Under the pieces are notes generated by a model. The model searched no databases. It was given only the letters and a program-made list of their open reading frames with translations, and had not been told where the DNA came from. Below are positions 33,804 through 42,190 of a DNA stretch of 64,000 bases, piece after piece. Source of the DNA: Chryseobacterium sp. ISL-6 (lineage in GTDB: Bacteria > Bacteroidota > Bacteroidia > Flavobacteriales > Weeksellaceae). The stretch is taken from positions 372,001 to 436,000 of the forward strand of contig NZ_JAGGPT010000006.1 in the NCBI RefSeq assembly GCF_018613715.1, read 5' to 3'. The translations under genes were made by a program, and so were the position numbers. Position 1 is the first letter of the stretch. Each line of letters opens with the position of its first letter.

Positions 33804-34718
33804 ATGAAAAAAAAATTACTGGTCTTTTTTATATTGTTTTTACTGACAATGTCTTATGGACAAACTATAAGATATGTTTACGAAACTTCAGTAAACCCCG
33901 ATTCAATTAATCTGGTAAGTCTGAAATTTGAAAAAACTTTTTTAGATATTAAAGGAAATCAATCCTTGTTTATAAGTGAACATAAATTAGTAAGGGATTC
34001 TTTATTAACTGCTTTTAGAAAGGAAGAAAAAAATGATAGTAAAAAAGAAGGGAAAGATTTTACAAAATTTGGATTTGGAAAACAATCGGAACAATCTTTT
34101 TTTGAATATTTTATCACAAAAAACATTTCTGAACAAAAAGTTTATTATCATGATAAAATAGCTGGGAAGCAAATTTATTATCAGGAAGACCGACCTATTA
34201 AATGGCAGGTGACAGAAGAGACTGAACAACAAAATGGATATAAAGCTCAAAAAGCAACAGCCAATTTTGGTGGCAGAGTCTGGACGGGCTGGTTTACAAA
34301 AGAAATAAATATTTCTGATGGACCATATAAATTTTCGGGATTGCCAGGTCTGATTGTGAAGCTGGAGGATGATAAAGGAGATTACAAATTTGAACTTGTA
34401 AAAAAGATTACTATTAAAAATGCTTTTGAAGAATCTGTAAGTCCAGATGCAAAATTGAGCACACGAATAGATTTTATGGGTGATAAAGCGGCAATAGAAT
34501 TAAGTAAAGACAGCAGAACCATGTTGAGAAGTAGAAGTGGCGGAGATATGAATTCCGGGGGTGGAAGACGAGGTGGCGGAATGAAAGGCGGCAGTCATGG
34601 CGGAGGTAGAGGAATGTCTTCGAGAGGAATGGACAGTAGCAATAGTAATTCTATACCAACGGGTGATATCGAAAGCTTTCACAATGATGTAAAGCAAAAC
34701 CCAATTGAACTAAAATAA
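33804..34718 (+). CDS. GLPGLI family protein, first of a tandem pair
   Basis: A 304-residue secreted protein. The signal peptide MKKKLLVFFILFLLTMSYGQ is followed by the family pattern: YVYETSVNPDSINL, EDRPIKWQVTEETEQQNGYKAQKATANFGGRVWTGWFT and the signature KFSGLPGLIVKLED (around 177-190). After ~230 residues the sequence becomes a Gly/Arg/Ser/Met stretch with several GGG and RGG units, ending QNPIELK. The family is Bacteroidota-specific and its function is unknown. The neighbour begins 8 bases later and encodes a close relative. Confidence 0.87.
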   Translation: MKKKLLVFFILFLLTMSYGQTIRYVYETSVNPDSINLVSLKFEKTFLDIKGNQSLFISEHKLVRDSLLTAFRKEEKNDSKKEGKDFTKFGFGKQSEQSFFEYFITKNISEQKVYYHDKIAGKQIYYQEDRPIKWQVTEETEQQNGYKAQKATANFGGRVWTGWFTKEINISDGPYKFSGLPGLIVKLEDDKGDYKFELVKKITIKNAFEESVSPDAKLSTRIDFMGDKAAIELSKDSRTMLRSRSGGDMNSGGGRRGGGMKGGSHGGGRGMSSRGMDSSNSNSIPTGDIESFHNDVKQNPIELK

Positions 34719-34725
34719 ATTACAA

Positions 34726-35583
34726 ATGAAAAAAATAGCCATCATTGCATTAGCTCTTTTCGTGCAGAATGCTTTTGCACAGGTAAACCGATTTGTATAT
34801 CAGGTTACTATGAAATCAGATGCAGCAAATAAAAATGATATAAAGACAGAAAATGCATACTTAGATATTTCGCAGGAGAAATCCCTTTTTTACTCTGAGA
34901 ATAGAGTAAAAAGAGACTCTATTATGCAAAAGACATTTCAAAGTGGCGGAGCAATAGCTTTTAACAGGGATCAAATGGAAGGATTGAGAACCAATATCAA
35001 TTACTCTGTTGAAAAAGATAAAAAAGATCAAAAAACCTATTTTAAAGATAGGTTGGGACGAGATATGTATTCTTATGAAGAAGACCGTCCATTAAATTGG
35101 AAAATATCACCTGAAACTACTAAAATAGGAGACTATAAAGTTCAAAAGGCTGAAACTGATTTTGCAGGAAGAAAATGGACAGCCTGGTTTACTACAGATC
35201 TTCCTTATCAGGATGGACCTTATAAGTTTAGTGGGCTTCCAGGTTTAATTGTAAAGGTAGAAGATAGCCAGGGAGATTACTCCTTTGATTTAATGAAAAA
35301 TTATAAGATCGCTGAATTGGCAAATTTAAGTCAACGAGGGAATATCATAAAAGTGAAAAGAAAAGATTTTCTAAAACAACAGGAAAAATATAGAACAGAT
35401 CCAATGTCCTTTATGACTCAAGGCGGTGGCGGTGGCGGAGGCTCTGCCCAGACTGTTGTTGTAGGTGGTGCTGGACGAGGTGGAGGTGGTGGAAACCGGA
35501 ATCCGGCTGATATGAAAAAAAGAATGGAAGAAAGGGTGAAGGATGAGGCGAAGAAAAACAGCAATCCAATTGAATTACAATAA
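34726..35583 (+). CDS. GLPGLI family protein, second of a tandem pair
   Basis: A 285-residue secreted protein paralogous to its neighbour. The signal peptide MKKIAIIALALFVQNAFAQ leads into VNRFVYQVTMKSDAANK, then EDRPLNWKISPETTKIGDYKVQKAETDFAGRKWTAWFT and KFSGLPGLIVKVED. A glycine-rich part follows at about 229-257 (GGGGGGGS, AGRGGGGGN), then KKNSNPIELQ. The order and the final NPIEL ending match the first copy. A terminator comes directly after. Confidence 0.87.
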   Translation: MKKIAIIALALFVQNAFAQVNRFVYQVTMKSDAANKNDIKTENAYLDISQEKSLFYSENRVKRDSIMQKTFQSGGAIAFNRDQMEGLRTNINYSVEKDKKDQKTYFKDRLGRDMYSYEEDRPLNWKISPETTKIGDYKVQKAETDFAGRKWTAWFTTDLPYQDGPYKFSGLPGLIVKVEDSQGDYSFDLMKNYKIAELANLSQRGNIIKVKRKDFLKQQEKYRTDPMSFMTQGGGGGGGSAQTVVVGGAGRGGGGGNRNPADMKKRMEERVKDEAKKNSNPIELQ

Positions 35584-35586
35584 ATA

Positions 35587-35616
35587 AAAAACCCTGAAGA
35601 ACTCTTCAGGGTTTTT
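35587..35616. terminator. Bidirectional terminator
   Basis: The stem AAAAACCCTGAAG / CTTCAGGGTTTTT lies between the GLPGLI pair (+) and the metallopeptidase gene (-). Confidence 0.86.
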
Positions 35617-35628
35617 ATTGTATCTTAT

Positions 35629-36486
35629 TTATTTTAAAAGTTGATTGAAAGTATCACCTTGCCGGATATCTCCCGTATTAAAACCTTTCATAAACCATTC
35701 TTTACGCTGAGCAGAAGATCCGTGAGTAAAGCTTTCCTGATTTACATATCCTTGAGATCTTTTTTGGATATTATCGTCGCCTACAGCTTCGGCAGCATCT
35801 ATAGCAGATTCAATATCACCAGGTTCCAGAATTTGTTTCTTGTCATTAGTTCTTTTTGCCCAAAGACCAGCATAGAAATCAGCCTGTAATTCAGTGGCTA
35901 CGGAGACCCTGTTCATATCAGCTTCTGAATATCTTCCACTTCTTCTGAGAGCATCTACTTTTTGGGTTGTTCCTAAAAGAGTCTGTACATGATGTCCGAT
36001 TTCGTGTGCTAAAACATAGGCTACAGTAAATTCTGTTACCTTCGCTCCAAATCTTTGCTGTAATTCATTAAAGAAGCTCATATCCATATACACTTTCTGA
36101 TCTGCCGGGCAGTAAAAAGGTCCCATTGCAGATTGTGCAGTACCACAGCCGGATTGTGTTGTGTTTTCAAAAAGTACAATTTTAGGCGGAGTATAGGTCA
36201 TTCCGTTTTCTTTGAAAACTTCAGTCCATGCAATGGTGTTCCATCCATCCATCATATCGACCATTTCATATATTTTTTTCTCATCAGCATTTAATTCTCT
36301 CTGTTCAGACTGGCCTTGTGATGACATACTATTTGAATTCAATATACCCGAAGGGTCGCCTCCCAAAAAGAAAACGATGGCAGCAATAATCAATGTTCCT
36401 AAGCCTCCTCCTACGATCATACCTCCACTCCCCCCGGAGCCACGACGGTCTTCAACGTTTCCGCCTCTATCGTTTGTCCATTTCAT
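35629..36486 (-). CDS. YpfJ-type neutral zinc metallopeptidase
   Basis: A 285-residue protein. An N-terminal Gly-rich cytoplasmic segment precedes one membrane helix (about 23-43, IVGGGLGTLIIAAIVFFLG). The zinc site is AHEIGHH (His161, Glu162, His165) and the third ligand is probably the Glu in ATELQADFYAGLW. FENTTQSGCGTAQSAMGPFYCPAD is the usual family signature with paired Cys. The YpfJ family is membrane-anchored with a large periplasmic domain; substrates are not established. It shares a strand with the downstream-of-ribH genes and may be co-transcribed with 36571-38649 (84-base gap). Confidence 0.9.
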   Translation of the reverse strand: MKWTNDRGGNVEDRRGSGGSGGMIVGGGLGTLIIAAIVFFLGGDPSGILNSNSMSSQGQSEQRELNADEKKIYEMVDMMDGWNTIAWTEVFKENGMTYTPPKIVLFENTTQSGCGTAQSAMGPFYCPADQKVYMDMSFFNELQQRFGAKVTEFTVAYVLAHEIGHHVQTLLGTTQKVDALRRSGRYSEADMNRVSVATELQADFYAGLWAKRTNDKKQILEPGDIESAIDAAEAVGDDNIQKRSQGYVNQESFTHGSSAQRKEWFMKGFNTGDIRQGDTFNQLLK

Positions 36487-36570
36487 AGTAAATAATTTTA
36501 GATGTAAATTTAAAACTAATATCGATATTAATTATTATTTTTTAATTCTACTAAAAATATTTGAACAATT

Positions 36571-38649
36571 TTAACGGTTAAGCTGATTACTCTTTAGCCA
36601 ATATGAAGTAGATTGATAAGCAGAAATGGCATCATCAACCACTTTCTGATTCGGATTCTTCATAGGATTTTCATCATAATAGATGCTAAATTCCGGAGTT
36701 AGCTTATCCTTTTTTTGAGATAATGAATATTGTTTTATCTTTTTTACTGGAGAAATTACTGTTAAATATCCATCTTTTACAAATCCTAAATCCTGATAAG
36801 TGGCAATATAGGCTTTAGGCTGAAATTCTTTTTTAAAAACATCCTGTCCTAAGAATTTCGATTGGTAGTTGAAATTAAGTAATCCCAATACGGTAGGCAT
36901 AAGGTCTATCTGGGACATAAGTTTATCAAATTTTTGTGGCTGAATAAAATCTTCAGAGAAGACCAGAGCTGGAATTCTGTATTTATCCATTGGTAATGCT
37001 GTACTGCCAGCGCTTGATGCGCAATGATCTGCAACAATTACGAAAACCGTGTTTTTATACCAATCCTGTTTCTTTGCCATTTCAAAAAACTTACGAAGAG
37101 AATAATCTGTATATTTTACCCCTCCTTCTCTGGATTTAGCATCACCGGGAATATCTATTCTTCCGTTCGGATAAGTAAAAGGTCTATGATTAGAAACCGT
37201 CATCCAATGATTGAAAAAGGGTTTTCCAGATTTTGATTCCGTATTCATTACCTGAATTGCTTTTTTAGCCATATCTTCATCGGCAACGCCCCAAACATTG
37301 GCAAAAGTAATTTCTTCAGGTTTAAAATTATTACGGTCAACAATTCCATATCCGTTACCAGCAAAGAAATCCTGCATATTGTCAAAATAACTGTAACCAC
37401 CGTATAGGAATTTCACATCATATCCTTTGGATTTGAAGATGCCACCTGTTGTGAATTTATTTTTGTTATTTTCTCTTTTTATGATACTTTCTCCTGCTGT
37501 TGGAGGAATACAAAGAGTTAATGCTTCCAGACCACGAACCGTTCTGTTTCCTGTTGCATACAAGTTTGTAAACATCATAGAACGATCGGCTAAACTATCT
37601 AAGAAAGGTGTTATTTTCTGATCATTTCCATAGTGCTGCATAAAATCAGCAGATAAACTTTCTATAGAGATAAGAACGACATTCTTTTTGAGCTCAGGTT
37701 GGTCTGAATTTATTGTTCTTGTTAAAACAGGATCAGAGTACTGGCTTAAAAAATTACTTTCAGCTTTTTTCTGATCTATCTGTGGGTAAAACTGGAAGTA
37801 GTCTAATTCATTATGTGTAAATGCCCAATAGAACTTTGGAAATCCATTGGCCTCAATTTCTTCAGCAAAGACATTCGTGGATTTTATCTGAGTAGTAAAT
37901 GTTAGGCAGACTAAGCTGATTCCTGCAAGTAGAATAAAAGAACCTAATAAAACCAGTTTCTGCTTGAAATTGGGAAGATCTTTAAGCTCATTCTTTGTTT
38001 TCTTATAAATAAACCATGTGATGGTAGATGTAATAGCAAAGATGATTAAAAATAAGGGAAAGACAGGATAGCTTTCCATAATGTTTCCTATCACTTCATT
38101 CGTGTAAATAAGATAATCAACTGCAATAAAGTTGTAACGCAGTCCAAATTCATTGTAGAAGAAATATTCACTTACAGCATTAAAAACAATAAGCAATACA
38201 TAGATGAATAACGTAATGAAATAAAGAGTATTACGGATTTTAATTCTTTTTGACGGAAGAAAAAGCATTAATGCAAAGCAGATGATTTTTAGTCCGATAA
38301 AAGCAAGTGCAATTTCTGCTATAGATCCCCCATATTGTTTAAAAATATTATTCGGAATAAGAAGGATATAGAAAAAAAGGAGCAGTAAAGCTCCTAATAT
38401 TATTTGCCCATAAGGCTTTTTATATTTTGAATCCGAAAGAAATAAGAAGTACAGAGCTAAAAATGTACTTGCTAAAACAAAGACAAAGACATCGTTAGCT
38501 ACTCCGACTACTAAGACTTTCAGCACCTCAAAGAAACCGAAGCTTGCGGTAGTTATTGGGTGGAAAAAAAATACTATTCTAACAATCAGTGATACAATAA
38601 GATAAAAAAATCCTAAGTATAAGAATGGTTTTATTTTTTGAGGATACAT
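36571..38649 (-). CDS. LTA synthase-like membrane sulfatase
   Basis: A 692-residue protein with about five N-terminal transmembrane helices (to ~250) and a C-terminal alkaline-phosphatase-superfamily domain. The catalytic Thr is probably Thr370 in NRTVRGLEAL, with metal ligands Glu330 in LISIESLSADF and Asp541/His542 in VIVADHCASSAG. Gram-positive relatives transfer phosphoglycerol to make lipoteichoic acid. This organism has no such acid, so the acceptor (for example glycan or lipid head groups) is unknown. It may be monocistronic or co-transcribed with the metallopeptidase gene. Confidence 0.88.
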   Translation of the reverse strand: MYPQKIKPFLYLGFFYLIVSLIVRIVFFFHPITTASFGFFEVLKVLVVGVANDVFVFVLASTFLALYFLFLSDSKYKKPYGQIILGALLLLFFYILLIPNNIFKQYGGSIAEIALAFIGLKIICFALMLFLPSKRIKIRNTLYFITLFIYVLLIVFNAVSEYFFYNEFGLRYNFIAVDYLIYTNEVIGNIMESYPVFPLFLIIFAITSTITWFIYKKTKNELKDLPNFKQKLVLLGSFILLAGISLVCLTFTTQIKSTNVFAEEIEANGFPKFYWAFTHNELDYFQFYPQIDQKKAESNFLSQYSDPVLTRTINSDQPELKKNVVLISIESLSADFMQHYGNDQKITPFLDSLADRSMMFTNLYATGNRTVRGLEALTLCIPPTAGESIIKRENNKNKFTTGGIFKSKGYDVKFLYGGYSYFDNMQDFFAGNGYGIVDRNNFKPEEITFANVWGVADEDMAKKAIQVMNTESKSGKPFFNHWMTVSNHRPFTYPNGRIDIPGDAKSREGGVKYTDYSLRKFFEMAKKQDWYKNTVFVIVADHCASSAGSTALPMDKYRIPALVFSEDFIQPQKFDKLMSQIDLMPTVLGLLNFNYQSKFLGQDVFKKEFQPKAYIATYQDLGFVKDGYLTVISPVKKIKQYSLSQKKDKLTPEFSIYYDENPMKNPNQKVVDDAISAYQSTSYWLKSNQLNR

Positions 38650-38675
38650 TTAGATAAAGTATATGTTAACTTTTG

Positions 38676-38683
38676 CAAAGATA
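38676..38683 (-). promoter_or_regulatory. -7 element for the LTA-synthase-like gene
   Basis: TATCTTTG on the minus strand matches TAnnTTTG, 27 bases before the start at 38649. The -33 spacing is not good. Confidence 0.35.
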
Positions 38684-38820
38684 GTTTTTATGCTGTATTT
38701 TTTAAGGAAAAAAACAAAAACAGCTGATTTGTTATGTTTTTTATAATTGTTTAAATTATTCTTAAAAAGGAATATTATTAAATAAAAGAGGTTTTCTCAG
38801 CTTAAGAAATAAAGACAATA

Positions 38821-38848
38821 AAAAAGGACTATAAAAAATAGTCCTTTT
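38821..38848 (-). terminator. Terminator of the TPR/ribH unit
   Basis: The stem AAAAGGACTAT / ATAGTCCTTTT with a 5-base A loop has a T-tract on the minus strand. It lies 28 bases past the ribH stop. Confidence 0.78.
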
Positions 38849-38876
38849 AATTTATAGGTTGTAAAAGATATTAAAA

Positions 38877-39395
38877 TTAAGAATTTCCAAAGCCTATATT
38901 GGTCTTTTTCTGAGATAATTTCTTTTTAAAATCTATCATTCTTAGAGCTGTAACAGCAGCTTCTACGCCCTTATTACCTAAGTCTCCACCGCTGCGTGCT
39001 ACAGACTGTTCTTTGGCGTCATCTGTAAGAACACAAAAGATGGTTGGAGTATCTGTCAGAATATTACAATCTTTAATTCCCTGTGCGACTGCTGAAGATA
39101 CAAAATCAAAGTGCGGAGTCTCGCCTCTGATAATACATCCTATAGCAATTACAGCATCGAATTTTCGCTCTTTGCACAATTGCATACTTGCGTAATTTAA
39201 TTCAAATGCTCCAGGTACTGTAAAAAGTTTTATGTTTTCAGTTTTTACTCCTTCTTTTTCAAGGATTTCTAAAGCTGCATCACGAAGGTTATAGGTTACA
39301 AAGTCATTCCACTCAGAAAAAACAATGCCGATAGAAAAATCCTCGGCATTGGTTATATTAAGTGGCTTGTAATCCGAAAGATTAACTGTTGCCAT
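38877..39395 (-). CDS. ribH: 6,7-dimethyl-8-ribityllumazine synthase
   Basis: A 172-residue riboflavin-pathway enzyme that joins 3,4-dihydroxy-2-butanone-4-phosphate and the pyrimidinedione to make lumazine. Motifs: the N-terminal strand FSIGIVFSEWNDFVT, TVPGAFELNYASMQL with the substrate-binding segment, FDAVIAIGCIIRGETPHFDF (catalytic His in the HFDF part), and PTIFCVLTDDAKEQSVARSGG. The length and order are the classic icosahedral RibH form. It follows the TPR gene by 3 bases. Confidence 0.95.
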   Translation of the reverse strand: MATVNLSDYKPLNITNAEDFSIGIVFSEWNDFVTYNLRDAALEILEKEGVKTENIKLFTVPGAFELNYASMQLCKERKFDAVIAIGCIIRGETPHFDFVSSAVAQGIKDCNILTDTPTIFCVLTDDAKEQSVARSGGDLGNKGVEAAVTALRMIDFKKKLSQKKTNIGFGNS

Positions 39396-39398
39396 TTT

Positions 39399-40106
39399 TT
39401 AATAATATTTAGTCATTTCAATATAAGAATCAGACATTCCATTGTCATAGTCCTGATATTTTTCGTCAATTGTTGAAAAGTATTTCTTAGCTTCTGCTTT
39501 TTTCTTTAATCCTAAAGCTACTATACCAGCCTTTCTTGTAAAGAAGTAAGAAGTATAAGGATCTGAAGAAGCGCTTGAAGCTTTGTCTAGCAATGATAAT
39601 GCTTCATCATTTTTGTTAAGACCAGATTTTGCATCTGCCATAGCTCCAAACTTCATCGCCATCAATGTTTTGTTGTCAGAAGAGAATTGATCTAAAAGAT
39701 CGTAAGCTTCCTGGAACTTCCCTTCTTTGAATTTTAATAAACCAGCATTATAACCTGCGAGTTTACCGATATCTGTAGAAGAAAAGTCATTATAAGTTCC
39801 TATGAAACCTGGGTTTGCAGCAGATTTACCTCCCAACGCCTCTTTATCTTTACCTTCAGTAAGGTTTTTTTGAGCGGCAAGGAAAGTTTTTACTGCTTCC
39901 GTATTTTGAGGAGCAACTACAAATTGTTTATAGGCGAAAAATCCTAAAACTCCTAAAACCAAAGCCCCAAAAACAATACCTAGTGGTTTTGAGTATTTTT
40001 CTAGGAATCTTTCTGTATTTAAAGCCTCTCTGTCAAGATCTTTAAAAAATTCCACTGTTTCTTTACCTTCTTGCTCTTTTTGAGCATTCTTTGCAAGTTT
40101 TGCCAT
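39399..40106 (-). CDS. Membrane-anchored TPR protein, YfgM-like
   Basis: A 235-residue protein with a charged cytosolic N-terminus, one transmembrane helix (about 43-65, PLGIVFGALVLGVLGFFAYKQF) and a C-terminal helical tetratricopeptide-like region (FKEGKFQEAYDLLDQF, AKSGLNKNDEALSLLDKA, VALGLKKKAEAKKYFSTI). This resembles the YfgM/ancillary SecYEG-translocon type of Gram-negatives. Role inferred: periplasmic chaperone partner or cell-envelope factor. It is co-transcribed with ribH. Confidence 0.82.
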   Translation of the reverse strand: MAKLAKNAQKEQEGKETVEFFKDLDREALNTERFLEKYSKPLGIVFGALVLGVLGFFAYKQFVVAPQNTEAVKTFLAAQKNLTEGKDKEALGGKSAANPGFIGTYNDFSSTDIGKLAGYNAGLLKFKEGKFQEAYDLLDQFSSDNKTLMAMKFGAMADAKSGLNKNDEALSLLDKASSASSDPYTSYFFTRKAGIVALGLKKKAEAKKYFSTIDEKYQDYDNGMSDSYIEMTKYY

Positions 40107-40127
40107 AAATTCTTAAAAATTGAATTG

Positions 40128-40157
40128 CAAATTTAATTGTTTCTGAGGGATTTACAA
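40128..40157 (-). promoter_or_regulatory. Promoter of the TPR/ribH unit
   Basis: On the minus strand TTG (40155-40157) is followed 19 bases later by TAAATTTG (40128-40135), 21 bases before the TPR start. It lies in the 70-base gap after apt, so ribH need not rely on the apt promoter. Confidence 0.6.
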
Positions 40158-40176
40158 AATACTTTGAATGTATTAT

Positions 40177-40713
40177 TTAATATTCTAAAATATGATAGAT
40201 TTCCGCATTGAATTTTTTTAGTTTTTCATCGCCATTTAAATCTCCTAGAGCGGTTAAAAAACTGAACTGTACTACTTTTGCGCCCTGTTTTTCAACTAAT
40301 TTTGCCGCAGCTTCTGTTGTACCCCCGGTTGCCAATAAATCATCATGAATTAATATTCGCTGCTCTTTTTTTATCTGTCCTTCACGCGTTTCTATTTCGG
40401 CACTTCCATATTCCAGGTCATATTTTTCCGAGATAATGGGTGGTGGAAGTTTACCTTTCTTACGGATTAAAATAAACGGAACCTCCAAAGCAACAGCAAT
40501 TGCGATTCCAAAGAGATAACCACGGCTTTCGATTCCACAAACAGCATCAATCTTTCCTTTGCTGAATTTCACAAGATCTTCAATAACCTCTTCATATAAT
40601 TTTGGGTTAAGGAAAATAGGCGAGATGTCCTTAAACTGAATTCCCGGAATAGGAAAGTCAGGAACATTTTCAATGGTATTTTCTAATTTATGAATTAATT
40701 CTTGTGAAGCCAT
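40177..40713 (-). CDS. apt: Adenine phosphoribosyltransferase
   Basis: A 178-residue purine-salvage enzyme that converts adenine and PRPP to AMP. The N-terminal block (IENVPDFPIPGIQFKDISPIF) is typical of type I APRT. GIESRGYLFGIAIAVAL and PFILIRKKGKLPPP are conserved, and the PRPP-binding loop is LIHDDLLATGGTTEAA. It follows the lipoprotein gene with no gap between stop and start. Confidence 0.95.
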   Translation of the reverse strand: MASQELIHKLENTIENVPDFPIPGIQFKDISPIFLNPKLYEEVIEDLVKFSKGKIDAVCGIESRGYLFGIAIAVALEVPFILIRKKGKLPPPIISEKYDLEYGSAEIETREGQIKKEQRILIHDDLLATGGTTEAAAKLVEKQGAKVVQFSFLTALGDLNGDEKLKKFNAEIYHILEY

Positions 40714-41904
40714 TTATGGGTTTATTTTGTAGCTGGAAATTTTCCAGTCTCCGTTTACATTTTTAAGTCCGAAAGTTACTTTCAGGGAAGTTGTTTTTCC
40801 ATTTTTGTCTGTAACATCATAAGTAGCATTCACACTTGAGCTGTTAGCATTAGTGGCATTTGCCGTGATATTTTTAACACTCACATTTTTTACGGATCCA
40901 AAGCCTGAAGTAGGATTTGAAAAAGACTCATAGCTTCCCCAGCTTGGGTTATTTGAAGACTCAAATGCTGCTTTAAGATTTTGTGAACTTACATTATTTA
41001 AAAATTTACTTACTGTATTTTTTGGATCTGCAGCTGGTTGTTTTGGTGTTGCAGGAACTGTTGTTACAGAAGGGTCTGTAGTATTGCCAGTACCTGTAGG
41101 GTTGCTAGGATCAATTACTGCATTTGGATCTGTAGGTACAGCTGTGGAATCTGTTTTAGGAGGTGCTGGAATTTTTAAAGCTGACGGATTTACTTCCAAC
41201 CCGATTTTAGACATTTTAAAAGTTTTTGCAGTTGTTTTTACAGATACCGTGATATCTATTTTATTATCAACCACTTTTGAAGCTAAAAGAGAAGAAAATC
41301 TTAAATTGAAACCTTTGAAATTATTATCAGTCATCAGATTTTTTGCTGTTGAAAGCTTTACTCCATTACTGAAAACTTCTAATGTAGCTTCTAAGCCGGC
41401 GCCCGTAAATGCAACAGGATTTCCTGCATTATCGACAAGCTTAGGAATGATCTGGATAGCTGTTGCTCCGTTTCCGTCATCAGCTGAAGGCCTTGTAATG
41501 ATACTCAATGAGCTGGCTTTCACATCATTTGGATCACTTTCCTTCGCCTTTTCATCACCAAAAATGTTCATCTCTCCTAATGAAGGTGGAGCCGTACTTG
41601 CCCATTCGATGTTATTCTTCTGAGCTACCTCATCGGCCATTGATAAAATTTCAGGAACTTTTTTTCCATTAATTAATTTGCCAAGAGCCTTTACTTCGTT
41701 TACGTCACCTTCGGCATCTACTCCAAATGTTTTAAGGATGTAAAGAGCCTCATTAAACTTGATTTGTTTGATGGTTGACAGGCTTGATGCCATATCATTG
41801 ATACTTGACTGTAAAGTTTTTGTACTCGTAGCATCTACATGATCTTTCTTACATGCTGTAAAAAGCAATAGGCTAAAAATTAGTAGAAGAGAAAACTTTT
41901 TCAT
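40714..41904 (-). CDS. Hypothetical lipoprotein with NTF2-like/beta C-terminus
   Basis: A 396-residue protein with a lipoprotein signal (LLIFSLLLFTACKKDH, Cys18). Residues ~25-100 are helical (LSTIKQIKFNEALYILKTFG). About 100-240 form a beta-domain of the DUF-type with long strands. Then a Pro/Thr/Asp-rich linker (about 248-300, ending TTVPATPKQPAADP) precedes a C-terminal ~100-residue region (VSKFLNNVSSQNLKAAFESSNNPSW to GDWKISSYKINP) that resembles an NTF2-like lipoprotein domain. No enzyme motif is visible. Upstream of apt on the same strand; a functional link is not evident. Confidence 0.7.
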   Translation of the reverse strand: MKKFSLLLIFSLLLFTACKKDHVDATSTKTLQSSINDMASSLSTIKQIKFNEALYILKTFGVDAEGDVNEVKALGKLINGKKVPEILSMADEVAQKNNIEWASTAPPSLGEMNIFGDEKAKESDPNDVKASSLSIITRPSADDGNGATAIQIIPKLVDNAGNPVAFTGAGLEATLEVFSNGVKLSTAKNLMTDNNFKGFNLRFSSLLASKVVDNKIDITVSVKTTAKTFKMSKIGLEVNPSALKIPAPPKTDSTAVPTDPNAVIDPSNPTGTGNTTDPSVTTVPATPKQPAADPKNTVSKFLNNVSSQNLKAAFESSNNPSWGSYESFSNPTSGFGSVKNVSVKNITANATNANSSSVNATYDVTDKNGKTTSLKVTFGLKNVNGDWKISSYKINP

Positions 41905-41921
41905 TTTTATTCGGTTTGTTA

Positions 41922-41929
41922 CAAATTTA
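41922..41929 (-). promoter_or_regulatory. -7 element for the lipoprotein/apt unit
   Basis: TAAATTTG on the minus strand, 18 bases before the start at 41904. I found no TTG at 17-24 bases further upstream. Confidence 0.35.
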
Positions 41930-41955
41930 GTAAAACCTTTATTAATAGAAATTTT

Positions 41956-42040
41956 TTATTTTTTATTTCTTTTTTCTGGAATCTCAATACTACCGCCATA
42001 CTTGTTTGGTTGTTCTTTAGGCTATTTATCCCTAAATAGA
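41956..42040 (-). other. Remnant-like sequence with hairpin in the 286-base gap
   Basis: On the minus strand, codons ending at a TAA (~41956) read PKEQPNKYGGSIEIPEKRNKK, and KEQPNK is also the C-terminal motif of the neighbouring gene (LKEQPNKR, ending at 42191). The frame is broken by TAG just upstream. In another register the upstream bases read IYLGINSLK. A perfect 7-bp hairpin CTATTTA / TAAATAG with a TCCC loop lies at 42022-42039. This could be a decayed 3' end of a duplicated gene, a small structured RNA or chance. The remaining gap (to 42190) is AT-rich with nothing recognised. Confidence 0.3.
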
Positions 42041-42190
42041 TCTTATGGACCATTTGAAGAGTACAGCCAAAGGAATCTTTTATATAATTATTGTTGAAAA
42101 GTTGCTCTAGTAAAAGAAAGGAGTAGTATTTATAGTATTATTTTTCACTTTAAAAGATATCATTTAAAAGAAATAGGAGATTTTTTTATT

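Noticed and set aside
41084..41623. 179-codon plus-strand frame opposite the lipoprotein gene
   Set aside because: It mirrors the Pro/Thr linker and beta strands of the minus-strand gene, and the minus gene has lipobox and operon context.
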